A stretch of 64,000 nt of DNA from Thalassia testudinum. Lineage: Eukaryota > Streptophyta > Magnoliopsida > Alismatales > Hydrocharitaceae. The position numbers and the translations under genes are program-made. Shown here one piece after another: positions 11,806 to 23,844 of this stretch; positions within the stretch are counted from its first letter, which is position 1; every line of letters begins with the position of its first letter. Under the pieces are notes generated by a model. That model was not told the origin of the DNA, searched no databases, and saw nothing but the letters and a program-made list of their open reading frames with translations. The stretch is from assembly GCA_037157565.1 (NCBI GenBank), contig JAZHRO010000002.1, positions 71,755,001-71,819,000 of the forward strand, read 5' to 3'.

Positions 11806-13446
11806 TTAGTTTAGAAAATGACATAAATTTTAGGGGTTTTTATATAGATCCCACTTTAAACATTTGAAAATATGTCCTAGCAATTGGAGCAGCGTCACGT
11901 CATTACGTATGTACAACTTTATTAATTAGTGTAATTAATATGTAATGGTGATAAAATTAAAAGTAAGAAAAATTTATCCATTTACGCTAAACTTATCTTT
12001 CTACTTTCCCCTCCGAGTATCTCTCCTTTCTCCTCCTTCCTACAACCCCTCCACCCATCTCTTTCACCTATCTCTTCCACTTTCTCTACCGATTCTTCAC
12101 TCATTTGCTACCCTTAACTTTCATCAATTGCTCATCGACTACCATCACTACCACCCACAACCACCACCCTCCAACTCCACTAGCCACATCTCCTGTAGGC
12201 CCTCCCCTCTTCCCCTACAACCCACCACCACCAACAACCTCCTGCACCACATGCTGCCACCACCCTCTAGCCCAACTAGCATCATCTCCTCCACCCTTAT
12301 CCCCGTCTTCCTCCACTACGAACCACTAAACTACTACTACTATCCCCTCCTACAATAGCACCACTAGCCATCACCATCTTCTAGCTCCACTAGCACCACA
12401 TCTTCCACCCCCCTTCCCTCTTTCTCCATGTTGAACATTGATTACACCACCACTACCCCTTGTAGCACCTCCCCTCTCCCTCCCTTCCTCTTCCCTCCTA
12501 AAATGACACCACCATTGATCAACAAATCATCACCACCAATGGTTGCTCCTTCTTCCATACTCCTCCAATAAAGAATAAAGAACTTTTCAAGGGACACCTC
12601 CTTGTTAGTGGACCCACTACACTCAATCTTAGCCTTCTACATGGCCTTTGCTATCCATTCCTTGTAGAACTCCATGCACTCTTTAGCTTTGCGAATGCTT
12701 CATCCCTTCTCTCCTCTGAGGAGAAGGAGGATTTGATTGGTGGTGAGTCTCTATGAAAGAGCATGGAGATAGGTGTTATTTGGGGGAAGCTTGCAGCTTG
12801 GTAAAGGGCATAGCAGGCAAAGAGGTGGATGTAGGCAATGGAGGAGAACATGCATAGGTTAGACCAGAGGGGGGGGAGGTGGTAGATTCAAGTGGAGTGC
12901 ATGGGAAGGGGGAGGTCATCTCGACACTAGTAGAGCCCCATGAGGAGGAGGTGGTGTTGTTGAAGAAGCAGGTGAGTGAGGATTGGGAGATGGTGGAGGA
13001 GGAGAGGGGAGGAGGAAAGTGGATGGAAGAGCCTAGTTAGGGCACCCCTTGAAAACAAAGGAAAAAGGGCCCTTCAAACATACTATATATCAATGTCATG
13101 GTGGTGGTGGAGGGAGGATGAGAAAGGAGGGAGCAGGAAGGAGGAAGATGTCGGTTAAGGGAGAAGGACGGTGATGAAGGGAAGAAAAAGAGAGGGAGGA
13201 GGACTGCGGAGGAGAGAGTGGGAAAAAAAAAGAAAATTTAGAGGTAAAAAATAAAGTTATTTACTTTAAGCTCCATTACTATTAAACTTAATGGTGTTAT
13301 CTAATGGAGTAATTGCATAAAGATGTGATTTTTCTGGTAGAATTAAAATAAGTACTAGAAAGACGTTGGTAAGTGCATAATTTTAAATGTTTATAGAGTC
13401 ATCTATGTAAATACTCCTAAAGTTTGAGTTATATTCTACATAGGAT
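11806..13446. mobile_element. Long inverted-repeat (foldback) element
   Basis: The left end (11811-11876) and the reverse complement of the right end (about 13370-13443) are clearly similar; both read roughly A-TTTAGG-G-TTT-TATAGAT followed by TAAACATTT. Further inward, TAATGG near 11935-11948 pairs with the complement of CCATTA near 13270. The left arm is strongly pyrimidine-rich (about 11990-12480) and the right arm purine-rich (about 12860-13230), as expected for pairing arms. Near the centre CACCACCAAT (12530-12540) pairs with ATTGGTGGTG (12736-12745). No transposase is seen. It could be a Mutator-like or foldback non-autonomous element. The proline/serine-rich ORFs in the left arm are compositional. 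Confidence 0.6.
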
Positions 13447-13710
13447 TTTAATTTTGAAACTAAAGTATGCATAAAGTACATCCATCACATTTGGATGATT
13501 AGATGGGTGTCTAGCATTGAGCTCAAATGCATAGAATTGGAAAAAGGGTTGCCCTCTCTAATATGGTGCGGACTTACCATTGTATGAACTTTTAAGTTTG
13601 AAATAATTTTGCTTTTGTATAAGAGAGGTAGTTTATATGTCTGTTTGGGAGCTTAATTTCACAAGATAGCTTCGAATATTTATTTGTAAAAGATGTGAGG
13701 ATAATCAATA

Positions 13711-13875
13711 AGGTTAGTTTAGAAAATGACGTTTCGTCAATTGAGCTTACTTGGGATAACCTTCAATCTGTCTCACCCTTGGATCTATAGATAAGTAGTA
13801 AGGCCAGTTTAGAAAATGACCTTTTGTCAGTTGAGGCAACTTGGGATAACCTGCAACCTACCTCAGCCTTAGAAT
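13711..13875. repeat. Two-unit tandem duplication, 90-bp period
   Basis: Units starting at 13711 and 13801 share AGTTTAGAAAATGAC, then TTGAG and CTTGGGATAACC at matching offsets. The motif AGTTTAGAAAATGAC also occurs near 11808 at the left end of the foldback element, so these units may be pieces of the same family. Confidence 0.65.
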
Positions 13876-15608
13876 ACTTAACCTGGGATAACCTGAACTG
13901 CACATGATTTAAATTGGAGAAACTTTATGGAGCTCACACATTTGTATCTTCAGGTAATGTGAGGATTAAAGCTTCAATAATCAAGCTAAGTAAACTAAAG
14001 AAGTGTAATAGGGCTACTGCCTCGACACCTCAATTGATGTATGGAATAAGGCTTTAATTTGAAAACAAATCATAGAAAAGGAAACATTTTTAATCCTCGT
14101 AGATCCAACCCTATTTAGAGGCCATTGCCCGAGTTCCCTGTATTTATTGCTTCTTGCTAGTAGTTGGTGATTGCAATCTTAACCTTGCTAGTGTAAACTT
14201 GACCTCCTCCACATATTTAGTAATTCTCTGCATCGTCGTTAGAGTTGCCTTTCTGTCATATATTGTTTGAGGTTTTTCTTGCTATTTTCATCATTGTCCT
14301 TTTTTGTCTATCTTTTAATTCCTCCACGAATTGCGTACTTTTTTAATCAGTCATATGAATAACCTTAATTATCATGTTCGTGGTAATGTTTGGTTGCTGG
14401 ACAACTTCAGGTGGTTGGGTTGGGTTTGCCTTGATCTCAAGTGTGGCTTTCAAGGGATGATTTTGTTGGTGGTAGGGGATGAATGTAATTAATGGTTGGT
14501 TTACCATTAGACTCGTCGCCATCCTTGACTCACAGATTTCATTGGTAGATTATTGTTGGGCTACGATTGATTTGGTCTTTATATGATCATTGCAATGCAG
14601 GTTCCCATCTCGCATGCAAAGGTGGAATAGTTGAGAACTCGAATAGTTTCTGATTTTCCATTGTTGAGGAAGGTAAGTAGTCATGCATGTAACCTTATTC
14701 TTCTCAAAGAATCGGTCGAAGGTTAATTAGAACATGCACCAATTTTTCCCTTTATCTAATTGGTTCTAAAGCTAATGCGTGTTTGGCTACTGTTCGGCCT
14801 CTCCCAAACAAGGATGTACACATGCACGCGTGCACATGTACATAGGTTAACCGTAAACATACATGTATTGTAACACATTTTGTAATGTATGAAATAAAGG
14901 TGATGATTTTAACTAATATATTTTAATTTTTTATCGGTGAAAGTTACTTTACATGAGTGAAAAATCATTCATAATATGTAACAAATTATGTTTCAAGTGA
15001 AAAATTACTTTTCATTCATGTAAAGATAAAATATATCCATGTATTTTGATTTTGAACTGATATATTTTAATTTTTAACCAGTTAAAAAATATTTATAATT
15101 ATTTAAAAATAATTTTTAATCGATATATTTTGATTTTTAATTGATATGTATTAATTTCTTATTTAAATAGAAAAAAAGTGGAGATCCCACATTTCAAATT
15201 AAGTTAGGAGGTAGGCTTCTTAATTTCCTCGTTTGGCGGCTGTTCGAACGCGTCAAATTCGGAACAAAGTCGCCTCCACCGGCCCCTGCGCGTGAATTAA
15301 TGCACTTGTTCTTCTTCCTCCCTCGATGGAATTCGAACCCTCCCAAGAGAGCGATCATTATAATTATTACATCGGCAAACCGAGAAGCCCTCGAAATAAT
15401 CGCCAGTCAAAAAAATTCCACGTCGACTCCCCTCTTCCAGCCAATTCTACCCCCACACGACCACGACAAGCCCCCGAGGGGCATTCGGTCAAAATCTTCC
15501 CCCGCCCCCGTAAACCAAACTAAAAAAGTCTTCCCCTGCACTCGTTCGCTTTTCAACCATCGACGTTCCACTCTGTCCTGTGTCCTTCCCTCTTCCGTTC
15601 CTCCCTCC
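13876..15608. other. Intergenic and upstream region of the receptor gene
   Basis: No gene is seen. At about 14860-15150 there is an AT-rich stretch of imperfect short repeats (GAAAAAT-ATT and TTTTAAT variants) resembling the stretch at 19640-19930 on the other side of the gene. From about 15220 the base composition turns GC/pyrimidine-rich, which is the likely promoter-proximal and 5' untranslated region of the gene beginning at 15609. No confident TATA box could be assigned. Confidence 0.5.
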
Positions 15609-18014
15609 ATGGCCTCCTCTGCCCCTCCTCCTTTCCTCCATCTCTTCTTCTTCCTCCTCCTCTTCTGCCATATCTCCCACGTGGCACCCTCCATCGAGTC
15701 GGAGAAGTTGGCCCTTCTCAAGCTCCAGGACGCCCTCCGCGGAGGCAGCACCCTCCGCGGTTGGGACGAATCCACCTCCCCGTGCGGGTGGCGGGGGGTC
15801 AAATGCAACGAGGGCAACACCACGGTCACCTCCCTGATCCTCCCCGGCGCCTCCCTCTCTGGCCGCATCCCCGCGGGTGTCCTCGGCAACCTCACCTCCC
15901 TCACCTACGTCAGCCTCCGCTCCAACCACCTCACCTCCCCGTTACCCGCCGACATCTCCCTCTGCACCACCCTCCGGAGGCTCTACCTCCAGCAGAACCT
16001 CTTCTCGGGGCCCTTCCCCTCCGCCCTCCTCGACCTCACCTCCCTCAACCACCTCGTCCTCTCCGGGAACAACTTCTCGGGTCCCCTCCCCTCGGGGCTC
16101 GGCAAACTCACCGCCCTCACGACGCTCGAACTCGACCACAACAACTTCTCCGGGAACCTCCCCGACCTCGAACCCCCTAGGCTCTCCCGGTTCGACGTCT
16201 CCTTCAACCCCTTCCTCGCGGGGCCCATCCCCTCCGGCCTCCGCGGTAACCCGGAAAGCGCCTTCCTCAACACGTCTCTCTGCGGTGAGCCCCTCCTCGT
16301 CGCTTGCCTCGGTGAGGACGACGACAAGGACGACGGCGACAAGCTCTCCCGAGGGGCCATCTCGGGGATAGCCGTAGCGGGGTTCGTCGCGCTGGTTGCG
16401 ATCCTCCTCGCGGTGTTGCGCCTGTGCTGCAAGAGGAGGGGGAGCGCGGTTGCGGGGATGGACCCGGATGCGCCGGTGATGTGGGAGAGGAGGAAGGAGG
16501 GGGAGGCGATGGCGCTGGTGTCGTTGGGTCCCCCGTCGGGGGAGAGGTTCGAGCTGGAGGAGTTGCTGAGGGCGTCGGCGGAGGTGCTGGGAAAGGGGAC
16601 GTTCGGGACCACGTACAAGGCGATGCTCGAGAGCGGCCCCGTGGTAGCGGTGAAGAGGCTGAGGGACGTGGAGATCGAGGCCGCGGAGTTCAAGGACCGG
16701 GTGGAGGCCATCGGGAAGATGAGGCACGCCAATCTGGTCGACCTCAAGGCTTACCACTACAGCAAGGACGAGAAGCTGCTCGTTTACGCGTACCTCCAGA
16801 TGGGGAGCCTCTCCGAACTCCTCCATGGTAAGCATGCATGCATGGACTTCGATCGTCTCCAGCTTCGTGGTTTCCTTCCTTCCCATTAATTTGTTAGTTG
16901 CCCCCATCCTTGCACTGGACTCGTACGTTGTTGATTCCATATTCCAAATGGTCGGTCCTTGTTCGTCAATCATATATTTATCCAACTTAAATATTTGAAA
17001 TTCGTTGGTACGAAACGGGTGGCTCGACTGCATCAGGCTTCTCTGTCATGCTTCTTTCTGATTTCGAAATTAGCAGCTCAAAGTAATACTCGGGTTACGT
17101 TCGACGTCTTTGATGGATTAATAAATTTCCGTCGGTTTAATTTGGCACCCAAGTTTTCTCTTTACCTCTATATTTTCCTTGGTGTATGGATTCTGTTAAA
17201 AAAATGATTGAGGCCCAATTTCAAAAGGGAAATAAGTTCGTAGAAGAAGTAATTTTACCTTGAATTAGATTTACTTAATACAGTGCAAATGAAAGATAAA
17301 GTTAAGTGACGAGTTAAATGCCTGCTTTAACCAACTAACCAAATGCCGCCTCACTGAGTACCATCTGGAGCTGCTGCAGGAAACAAAGGGAGTGGGCGGG
17401 CACCGCTTGACTGGTCTACTCGGTTAAACGTTGCGCTCACCGCGGCTCATGGCGTCGGGTACATCCACTCGAGGGGGCCCAACGTGTGCCACGGCAACAT
17501 CAGGTCCTCCAACATCCTCCTCACTCAATCTTACGACGCCGTGGTGTCCGACCACGCCATCACCCAACTTGCCAAGCCGAGTTCCAACACCAACAACCGG
17601 TCGACGGGCTACTGCGCTCCGGAGATCAGGGATCCGCAGACGGCCACGCAGAAGGGTGACGTTTACAGCTTCGGAATCCTGCTGCTGGAGATGCTGACGG
17701 GGAAGGAACCCGTACAAGCACCCAACGATGACGGCGTGGATTTGCTCAGGTGGGTCCTCACGTTCCCGCGTGATGAGTGGTCCGTCGAGGTGTTCGACAT
17801 GGAGCTGCTTAGATTCCGGAGCTCCGAGGGCCGGATGGTGGAGCTCCTGCAGCTTGCCATCGACTGCTGCTCGCAGTTCCCGGACAAGCGCCCGACCATG
17901 TCCGAGATTGTTGTCCAGATCACGGAGATCCTGCACGAGGACCTTCCCGTGGCGGTGGAGGAGGCTGATTTCGTTAACATGTCTCCACAGACGCTACTCA
18001 GGGATCATCCCTGA
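15609..18014 (+). CDS. LRR receptor-like pseudokinase, subfamily III (RLK902/RKL1-like), two exons
   Basis: Exon 1 is 15609-16827 and exon 2 is 17380-18014, giving 617 codons, close to the family's usual 600-650. The start gives a signal peptide (residues 1 to about 27, with the run LHLFFFLLLFCH). Then come an LRR cap with CGW, about five LRRs (residues about 70-215), an acidic juxtamembrane stretch, a membrane helix (about 249-271) and a kinase-like domain (about 325-600). The glycine loop (GKGTFGTTYKA) and Lys349 are present. The catalytic loop is HGNIRSSN (444-451) instead of HRD, and DHA (464-466) replaces DFG, so it should not phosphorylate. Such receptors act at the plasma membrane as signalling scaffolds. 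An in-frame ATG at 15300 is less likely because the hydrophobic signal would be buried. Confidence 0.93.
16828..17379 (+). other. Intron of the receptor pseudokinase gene
   Basis: The donor is GTAAGC at 16828 and the acceptor CTGCTGCAG ends at 17379. Splicing joins CAT-G to GA-AAC and restores the LLHGNKGSGRAPLDW kinase motif with no frame break. An intron after the LLHG motif is characteristic of LRR-RLK subfamily III. The 552-bp intron is AT-rich and contains no other feature. Confidence 0.92.
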
Positions 18015-18387
18015 GTGGTTAATTTGCATTCGTGTGGGATTCAACCGTGTATGTATGTATGTTGCATCGTGGTTGGTTATCCATTTATGTTTCTGGTCAG
18101 TCATTTTCATGTAAAGGGTTTTCTTAATTAGGGGTAATGGCGTTTCTTTTATTTCACAATTTGGTATTTCTGGTCTCGGGATACCCGGTGGCTTTGAGAA
18201 GCAGCAAGATGTAGAAGACGGTGAGATCCAGTTTGGCTATTCATGAAATTATCTATTGGTTGTTTTGTTTTTTTATTCCCTATTTGTTTATATTTGTTAT
18301 ATTCAATACTTCTTTGCGGCGGATTTGGATTTCTTTTTGTCTCTGTCATCTGTACGTATATTGTTTTATTTTTTCAGTACGTGAATG

Positions 18388-18393
18388 AATAAA
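18388..18393 (+). terminator. Candidate polyadenylation signal of the receptor gene
   Basis: AATAAA lies 374 bp downstream of the stop codon in a T-rich region. Plant poly(A) signals are loose, so this is only a plausible site. Confidence 0.35.
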
Positions 18394-21339
18394 ATTTGGA
18401 TCATGACAACCACGAAATCACATTTTTATTACTTTTATTATTTTTCAAAAGCAAGCCAAACCGGAAAAAAAAAAAAAAAGTGGCCATTTAAGCCACAAGT
18501 ATTTGACGGTCAATTCTATATACAACTTGCAGGCATTTTCTAGTGGAAATGGTTATTGAGTTCCCCTCGTGGGTTGATCTTAGTTACTAGCACCGTGGAT
18601 GTTTATCTTCAGATCAATTAATGTAGTTCAAGGTTCTTTTTGAAATCTCGACAAACCTCTTTCTCTCACACCTTACAAACCCTCCACTCATCCCATCTAT
18701 TCCTCCTTCCCTGCCACCACCTTCGTTACTCGGTCTTTCTTAACCCCACTTTGATGCAAATAATAATCTAAAAAATTTAGGATTTCGAATGCAGATCTTT
18801 TGAGCTTGGTACTTAGTATCCGGAAGCACAGAGAAAAGATTTCTAATATATAAAAACTTACAATTTGTTCACTAAGCAAATGGATATTTGATTATTTGAG
18901 GCCGACACGTGAGCTACCATTATATAATCTGGAATGGTCGATTAGGTATCAATTAGTTAAACCAACAATATCTATTGCGAATCTAAAGTCTCTTTCCTAC
19001 GTATCATGCTGGACACCATTAAGGCCTGTAGTTTTACACGAGAACCTCGAACATAGGTGCACAATTTTAAGCTATGACTGCTTGGAGTTTCAGGTTTGAC
19101 TCTCTAGGATTTTGTGCAAGCACAGTTTTTCTAGTTCAGTGCATGTCTTCATGTTTTTCCCTTTCATACTTCAAGCCTACAAAACATGCTTCGAGCTGTC
19201 CAAGACCCTCCCAGTCAAGTAGAGTTAATTGACCTCAAATCAGAGACTTGGTTATACAATTGGAGTATACGCTTTGAAATAAACTTGACGATATTTACGT
19301 GAGAATCGGAGTTTTATTACATATTAATGTATAAAACAAATTGAAAATATCCGTAGTGCTTGCTTTAGTGTTAGGACCTTAGACTGACGATGTAGATGGA
19401 GCTTTTGGGTTTTCTGGTACGGATGCATAGGATCAAATTGGATTTGATTTTAGTAAATTCATTATTCAATTCATTATTTTTGAGATTGTGTTTTTTTATA
19501 ATTTAATTTAATTTATTTCAAAGTCTAATACAATACGATTAAATTTGTAAAATTTTGGATTGATTTAGCTTCTTTTTATTTTTGTTATGATACATGATTT
19601 AGTTTGGACACAGGTACGAAAGTGTGCATTGCAACGAATGTTCAAAAATCAATCAGTTGAAAATCAATCAAATTAAAATGTATTGGTTGGAAATGATTTT
19701 AAACCAGTTGGAAATGATTTTCAACTTACATCGATTGAAAATCAAAATACATCGGTTGAAAATGAAAATACACCGATGTGTTTTACATTGTCATAGGTAA
19801 AAAATGATTTTTCACTTGGAATGTGATTTTTTACCTATGAAAAATGATTTTTTACTTGGAAAGTGACTTTTCATTGGTGAAAGTAGTTTCCACTAACAGA
19901 AATTCAAAATGCACCGATTAAAACTACCACTCTCATCTGTACATTGCAAAACACGATGTAAAATATGTTTATTTACTTTTCCTCGTTTATTTATGCTTTT
20001 GTATTAACTAATGCAAAGCCTAAAAGAGGGAGATTCTAGAGTTAAAATTTAAATCTTATTATTTTCCTTATTAGGCTATTAGCACGATACGCAGAGGGGG
20101 CACCTCCTTCTCCTACTCCTGTCGACTGCGAGATCTAATGTTGGTTCATAGCATTAACGCTATATATGGTCGCTGGTCATGGCATTAATGTTTTGACATC
20201 TACAATGTTATAATCCTATTATATAGCATTAATACTGTAGGATTGCTCTGACTCACGGAATTGCTATGTAGACTTCCTACGTGAAGATACACCTGTTAGC
20301 AGGAAGGTGCTTAGCTACTCCTTTACTAATGAGCTGACAAAACAATAATCAGCTGTGCATGAGCTGGTGAACGTATGTGTGCGTGAATTTGTTAATTAGA
20401 ATATGATTTTCACAAGGTGTAATTGACAATGTTTTGTTATATTTAAGTTCAAACCCTATCAGATACGTCCTATATTGCTTTTTCATTTGAAATGTAAAAT
20501 AGAAAAAGGGAAGGTGCTACCTAATATGAAAAATATGTATATACCTTTTTATTACATATGTTATTGATTTCAAACTATATTAATTGGACCATGTCTTGCT
20601 TTTCTATGCCGGGCGCAAAATAAAGAAAGAGAAGGTGCTTGGTAATGTGTAAATTCTATTATAATTTCGGGAAGGTGGCCTTTCCCATCAAACATCTACA
20701 TGTGGGGCACATTCCGCCACCATATCCTGGCGTTGACTTCCCGTTGCAGTTGCCGTCAATGGCCCTGCGAGAGTTCTTAATTTCAACCATAGTGCTTGTT
20801 ATGTGGCCAGATACCCTTGCGGCTAATTTTTCATAGGTACACCAATGATTAGTAGAATCATCTGAATCCATTTTGATGTAATAAACAAGTAAATAGATCA
20901 CGTGGATATGGGAACTTGATGCGCAAACCATTCGTAATACGACTTCTAGGTGCTTCCTTCTCTCAATAAGGGAGCCTTTTTCAAAAACTGTCGCATTTAT
21001 GTTGCAGGAGAATCAAATGGAAAAATTGGTGCTCTTTACCTTTGCACCGATGTTAGTGTCATGAACCACAATGCCATTGGGACAACCTTTTTTTTTTTTT
21101 ATGACGGATCTGCAAACCATAGTGCTAGAATTAACCAACGTGAAAGTTTGTACGGTTAATTTTATCGGTGGCATTTACCATACAAAAAAGTTCATGCAAC
21201 ATCTCACTTATTAAATGTGGATTTGGATTCGACCACTTGTCAGATGTTAGTACAGTTCGTCGATGATGTCGACGATGTTTTCTCGTACTTAATGCATGGT
21301 TAGATCTACTCGCATCGGAAATGATATATAGGATGATTC
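18394..21339. other. Intergenic, no supported gene
   Basis: The stretch is AT-rich. Imperfect repeats built on GAAAATGATTTT-like and TTGGAAATGATTTT units fill about 19640-19930. Short ORFs near 20659-20931 (minus) and 20950-21159 (plus) have fairly non-random composition, but I recognise no domain. They may be decayed gene or repeat fragments. Confidence 0.5.
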
Positions 21340-21533
21340 TTTTCTATTTTTCTTTTCTTTTTTATTTTATTTAGTAGTGTTTGGTTTTGGAGTTCCCTCC
21401 TCTTGCGGAGGCTCTATATGTATCCTCTCTGAGGAGCGCTGAGGTTATCCTTCTATCTTACCCTATAGGGTTGTGTCCTTTATATCATTTTTGTTCCTTT
21501 AATGAAATATTCCCGTTCAAAAAAAAATGTGGG
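21340..21533 (+). mobile_element. LINE/SINE-like 3' end with poly(A)
   Basis: The sequence resembles the 3' untranslated end of plant L1-type LINEs: a TTTGGTTTTGGAG start, a CTCTGAGGAG segment and TTAATGAAATATTCCCGTTC followed by nine A residues at about 21521-21529. There is no coding part, so it is a 5'-truncated remnant. The call rests on a family pattern recalled by eye. Confidence 0.42.
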
Positions 21534-21689
21534 CCATGAGATAATAAGACAAAGTTATGACAAGTGCTATTATGTCAATTTGAGTTCCTCTTTTTGGTAG
21601 GGAGGGGAGGTAACTTTTTAGGTAAGGTTATTTTGTACACTAAGACTAGTTTGAAATAAGGGATAAAATTATATGGGATAGAAATTTTA

Positions 21690-22080
21690 AAAAAGGTTTT
21701 TCTTTTTTTAAAAAGTACGAGAGTCCATTTTATTCAACCCCCACTCTCTAAAGGCAAGAAAAGAGGTAGGAGGACCAAATCAAAACCTGTCAAGTACAAC
21801 AAAAAGAGGATCACGACTCATGGCTTAGTACAAAGCTAAATATCATGCAAAAGACAAAATAAAAGGTCAAAAGGCAACATAAGGCATCGGAATCCTTTCC
21901 AACTTGATAATACCCTGAATATGACAAGGTAACTACTGTGAAGAAGCGATCTTCCAGTTAATAGTTCTAATATCCTCCATCCTCTTGGCTAATAGATTTG
22001 CAGAAGGTTGTATGAATTCTAGTGATTGTATATTTAGACGTGAATTCCTGATGGCATCACCGCCATCCTTTATATCTAGC
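21690..22080 (-). mobile_element. LINE 3' remnant, minus strand
   Basis: A T/A-rich run near 21700-21712 is followed by a stretch parallel to the LINE at 22322 onward: both contain CACGACTCATGG, and both have a segment ending in TCCTCC before CTTGG/TTGG and AAGAG/TAATAG. The arrangement matches the C-terminal RNase H and 3' untranslated region of the neighbouring LINE on the minus strand. It is a short truncated copy. Confidence 0.55.
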
Positions 22081-22321
22081 TCAATTTAGTTAAGTTTTTA
22101 GGTTAAATTCACCTAATTAATATAAAAAAGGGTATAATTCAATCTGGGCTGAATGAAGAAGAATTATCGCTAAATTAGGTTAATTCTACTATTTTAACAG
22201 GCAAATTTCAAATGCAGAATAATTAAGGGGTGAACCTATGATTAATTAAAGGTTAATTAAGCTTAAATTTCCAAGAAATGGGTTGATATTGAGTAATTTA
22301 GGATTTCTATTCAAATTGAAT
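22081..22321. other. Short AT-rich spacer between two LINE remnants
   Basis: Nothing supportable was found here. It contains several TTAATT/AATTAA motifs only. Confidence 0.5.
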
Positions 22322-23844
22322 GTTTTTTTTATAGAAAAATCAAGATCAAATTTTATTCATCCCCTAGTACCTGGAGGCAAAAAATGGGAAAGCAAAGGGA
22401 CTATACCAAAACCTACCCCTTACAGGAAAAGAGGGACCACGACTCATGGGCTAGAACACAACCCAGCAACAAAGAGAACCCAAAATATAACAATAACAAC
22501 AACAGCAAAACCAAACAATAGGGAGCGAGGGTGAAAAAGGGAAACCCAAACCAAGACCAAAAGCCCTGCTAGGAAGAATCAAGCATTAACATAAGGGCAT
22601 TGAATACTATCCAGCCATTGAATCCCCTTAAGATGGAGCGGGAGATCAGACAACTCCTTATAAATCCTCCAATCGCCTTTAGCAACATCTGCAATCTTGG
22701 AAGCCAAGAGATTAACCGTGTGGTAGACATAAGATAGAGATTTGATTTGATTTTTCTTCTTCAAAATACGGTAAAAATCCCTGGATGCCCTCCATGCAAG
22801 TTGGACTTTGCCATTCCACCAATAGTATAATAAAGTTGAATCCACTTCCACCTGTAAAGGAAAGTTAACCAAAGGGAGGGAATGAGCATGAAGCAGGGCT
22901 CTCACAATACCCACTTCATGAGGGATAACCGAAGTTTTGCATGAGGCGCCACAAATGAAATTCCCAGTATGATCTCTAATGGCCCAACTCGGTAAAGAAT
23001 AAAGGTTATTAGAATTAGTCACCAAATTGATCTTGAAGTTAGACGTAGGATGAGTCCAGGAGAGAACTAGATTTTTAGGCTTTGGATTCTTGATCCAATT
23101 AGACATTTGAAAGTTACACCAGTCGTACTCAAGGATATTCTCTAGGCTGCTCCAGTGGAAATTACCATGACGGTTTCTATTCCTAATCTACCAAATGTAA
23201 TACCAGATGAAACAGATCACGACTTTAATAATTTTACCCTACCTATGAGAAGATTGAGCAGCCATAATGGTGAAGAGATTAGGATCAATGGGGGGTAAGT
23301 AGTTTTTCTGAAACACCAAAATAGAGATTTTCCGGACCAGTTCGATATCAGAGAAAACATCAATGAGAGTCTCTAGAGATAGATTGTGAAGGCAACAGGA
23401 GCATTTAGAGACCAATACGATTCCCAGTTTAGAGATTTTATCATTAGTAGGGAGTCTGTGGGAGAGAACTCGCCAAACACAAAGGGATATTCTAAGAGGA
23501 AGCTTAAGACTCCATAAACTTTTGAAACTGTGATCTTTAGCAACAGGACCTGCAATCAGATGATACGCAGAAGAGAGGAGAAAGTGCTAGAGGAATGAGG
23601 AGTCCAAATAGGCTTATCTTTCATAACATCTAGAGAGATATCACCAATTTGTTCCTCAATATGATGGGGATGAACACTCTGAGGGCATTTGAAGAGAGAG
23701 AGGAGATGATATCTTTGACAGGAGTACGTTGAACCAGTATATCCTCAAGGAGGAATTCTTTGAGGGCAGAGTGTTAAACCTAAATATCAAACCAAAAATC
23801 CACTTGTGCCTCATGAATCTCCCATCTAATGAAGGGTTTCATGT
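22322..23844 (-). mobile_element. L1-type LINE, 3' part (interrupted by element B)
   Basis: On the minus strand the frame after the break begins MKPFIRWEIHEAQVDFWFDI, the typical post-RT segment of plant LINEs. It continues through a zinc-binding reverse-transcriptase tail (LCVWRVLSHRLPTNDKISKL, then CSCC) at about 23600-23290, and then an RNase H-like end. The 3' untranslated part ends in a T-run on the plus strand near 22322-22330, the complement of a poly(A) tail. The other half of the LINE is at 58262-58540; element B with a CATGT duplication sits between them. Several stops and shifts make it a pseudogene. Confidence 0.83.
22579..23106 (-). pseudogene. LINE C-terminal RNase H-like domain
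   Basis: A 175-codon open stretch shows the layout of the RVT_3-type RNase H found at the end of plant LINEs: LSWTHPTSNFKINL, then WAIRDHTGNFICGAS, HEVGIVRALLHAHSL and VEVDSTLLYYWWNG, ending in a region corresponding to the usual VADALAK segment (LLASKIADVAKG). The first catalytic aspartate, usually in an NTDGS motif, is missing here (NLVTNSN), so the enzyme is probably inactive. Confidence 0.78.

Noticed and set aside
11945..12358. Serine/proline/leucine-rich 137-codon ORF
   Set aside because: It lies in the pyrimidine-rich arm of the foldback element, and its composition follows the DNA bias.
15300..15608. Upstream in-frame ATG extending the receptor protein by 103 residues
   Set aside because: The extension is low-complexity and would place the signal peptide internally. 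The ATG at 15609 gives a standard receptor N terminus.
15942..17033. 363-codon ORF antisense to the receptor gene
   Set aside because: It is an effect of the very high GC content of exon 1: arginine, glutamate and histidine-rich with no domain, and it crosses the real intron.
20659..20931. Minus-strand ORF with several cysteines near its end (MCPTCRC)
   Set aside because: It is short and has no recognised domain or neighbouring exons. It may be a remnant but cannot be supported as a gene.
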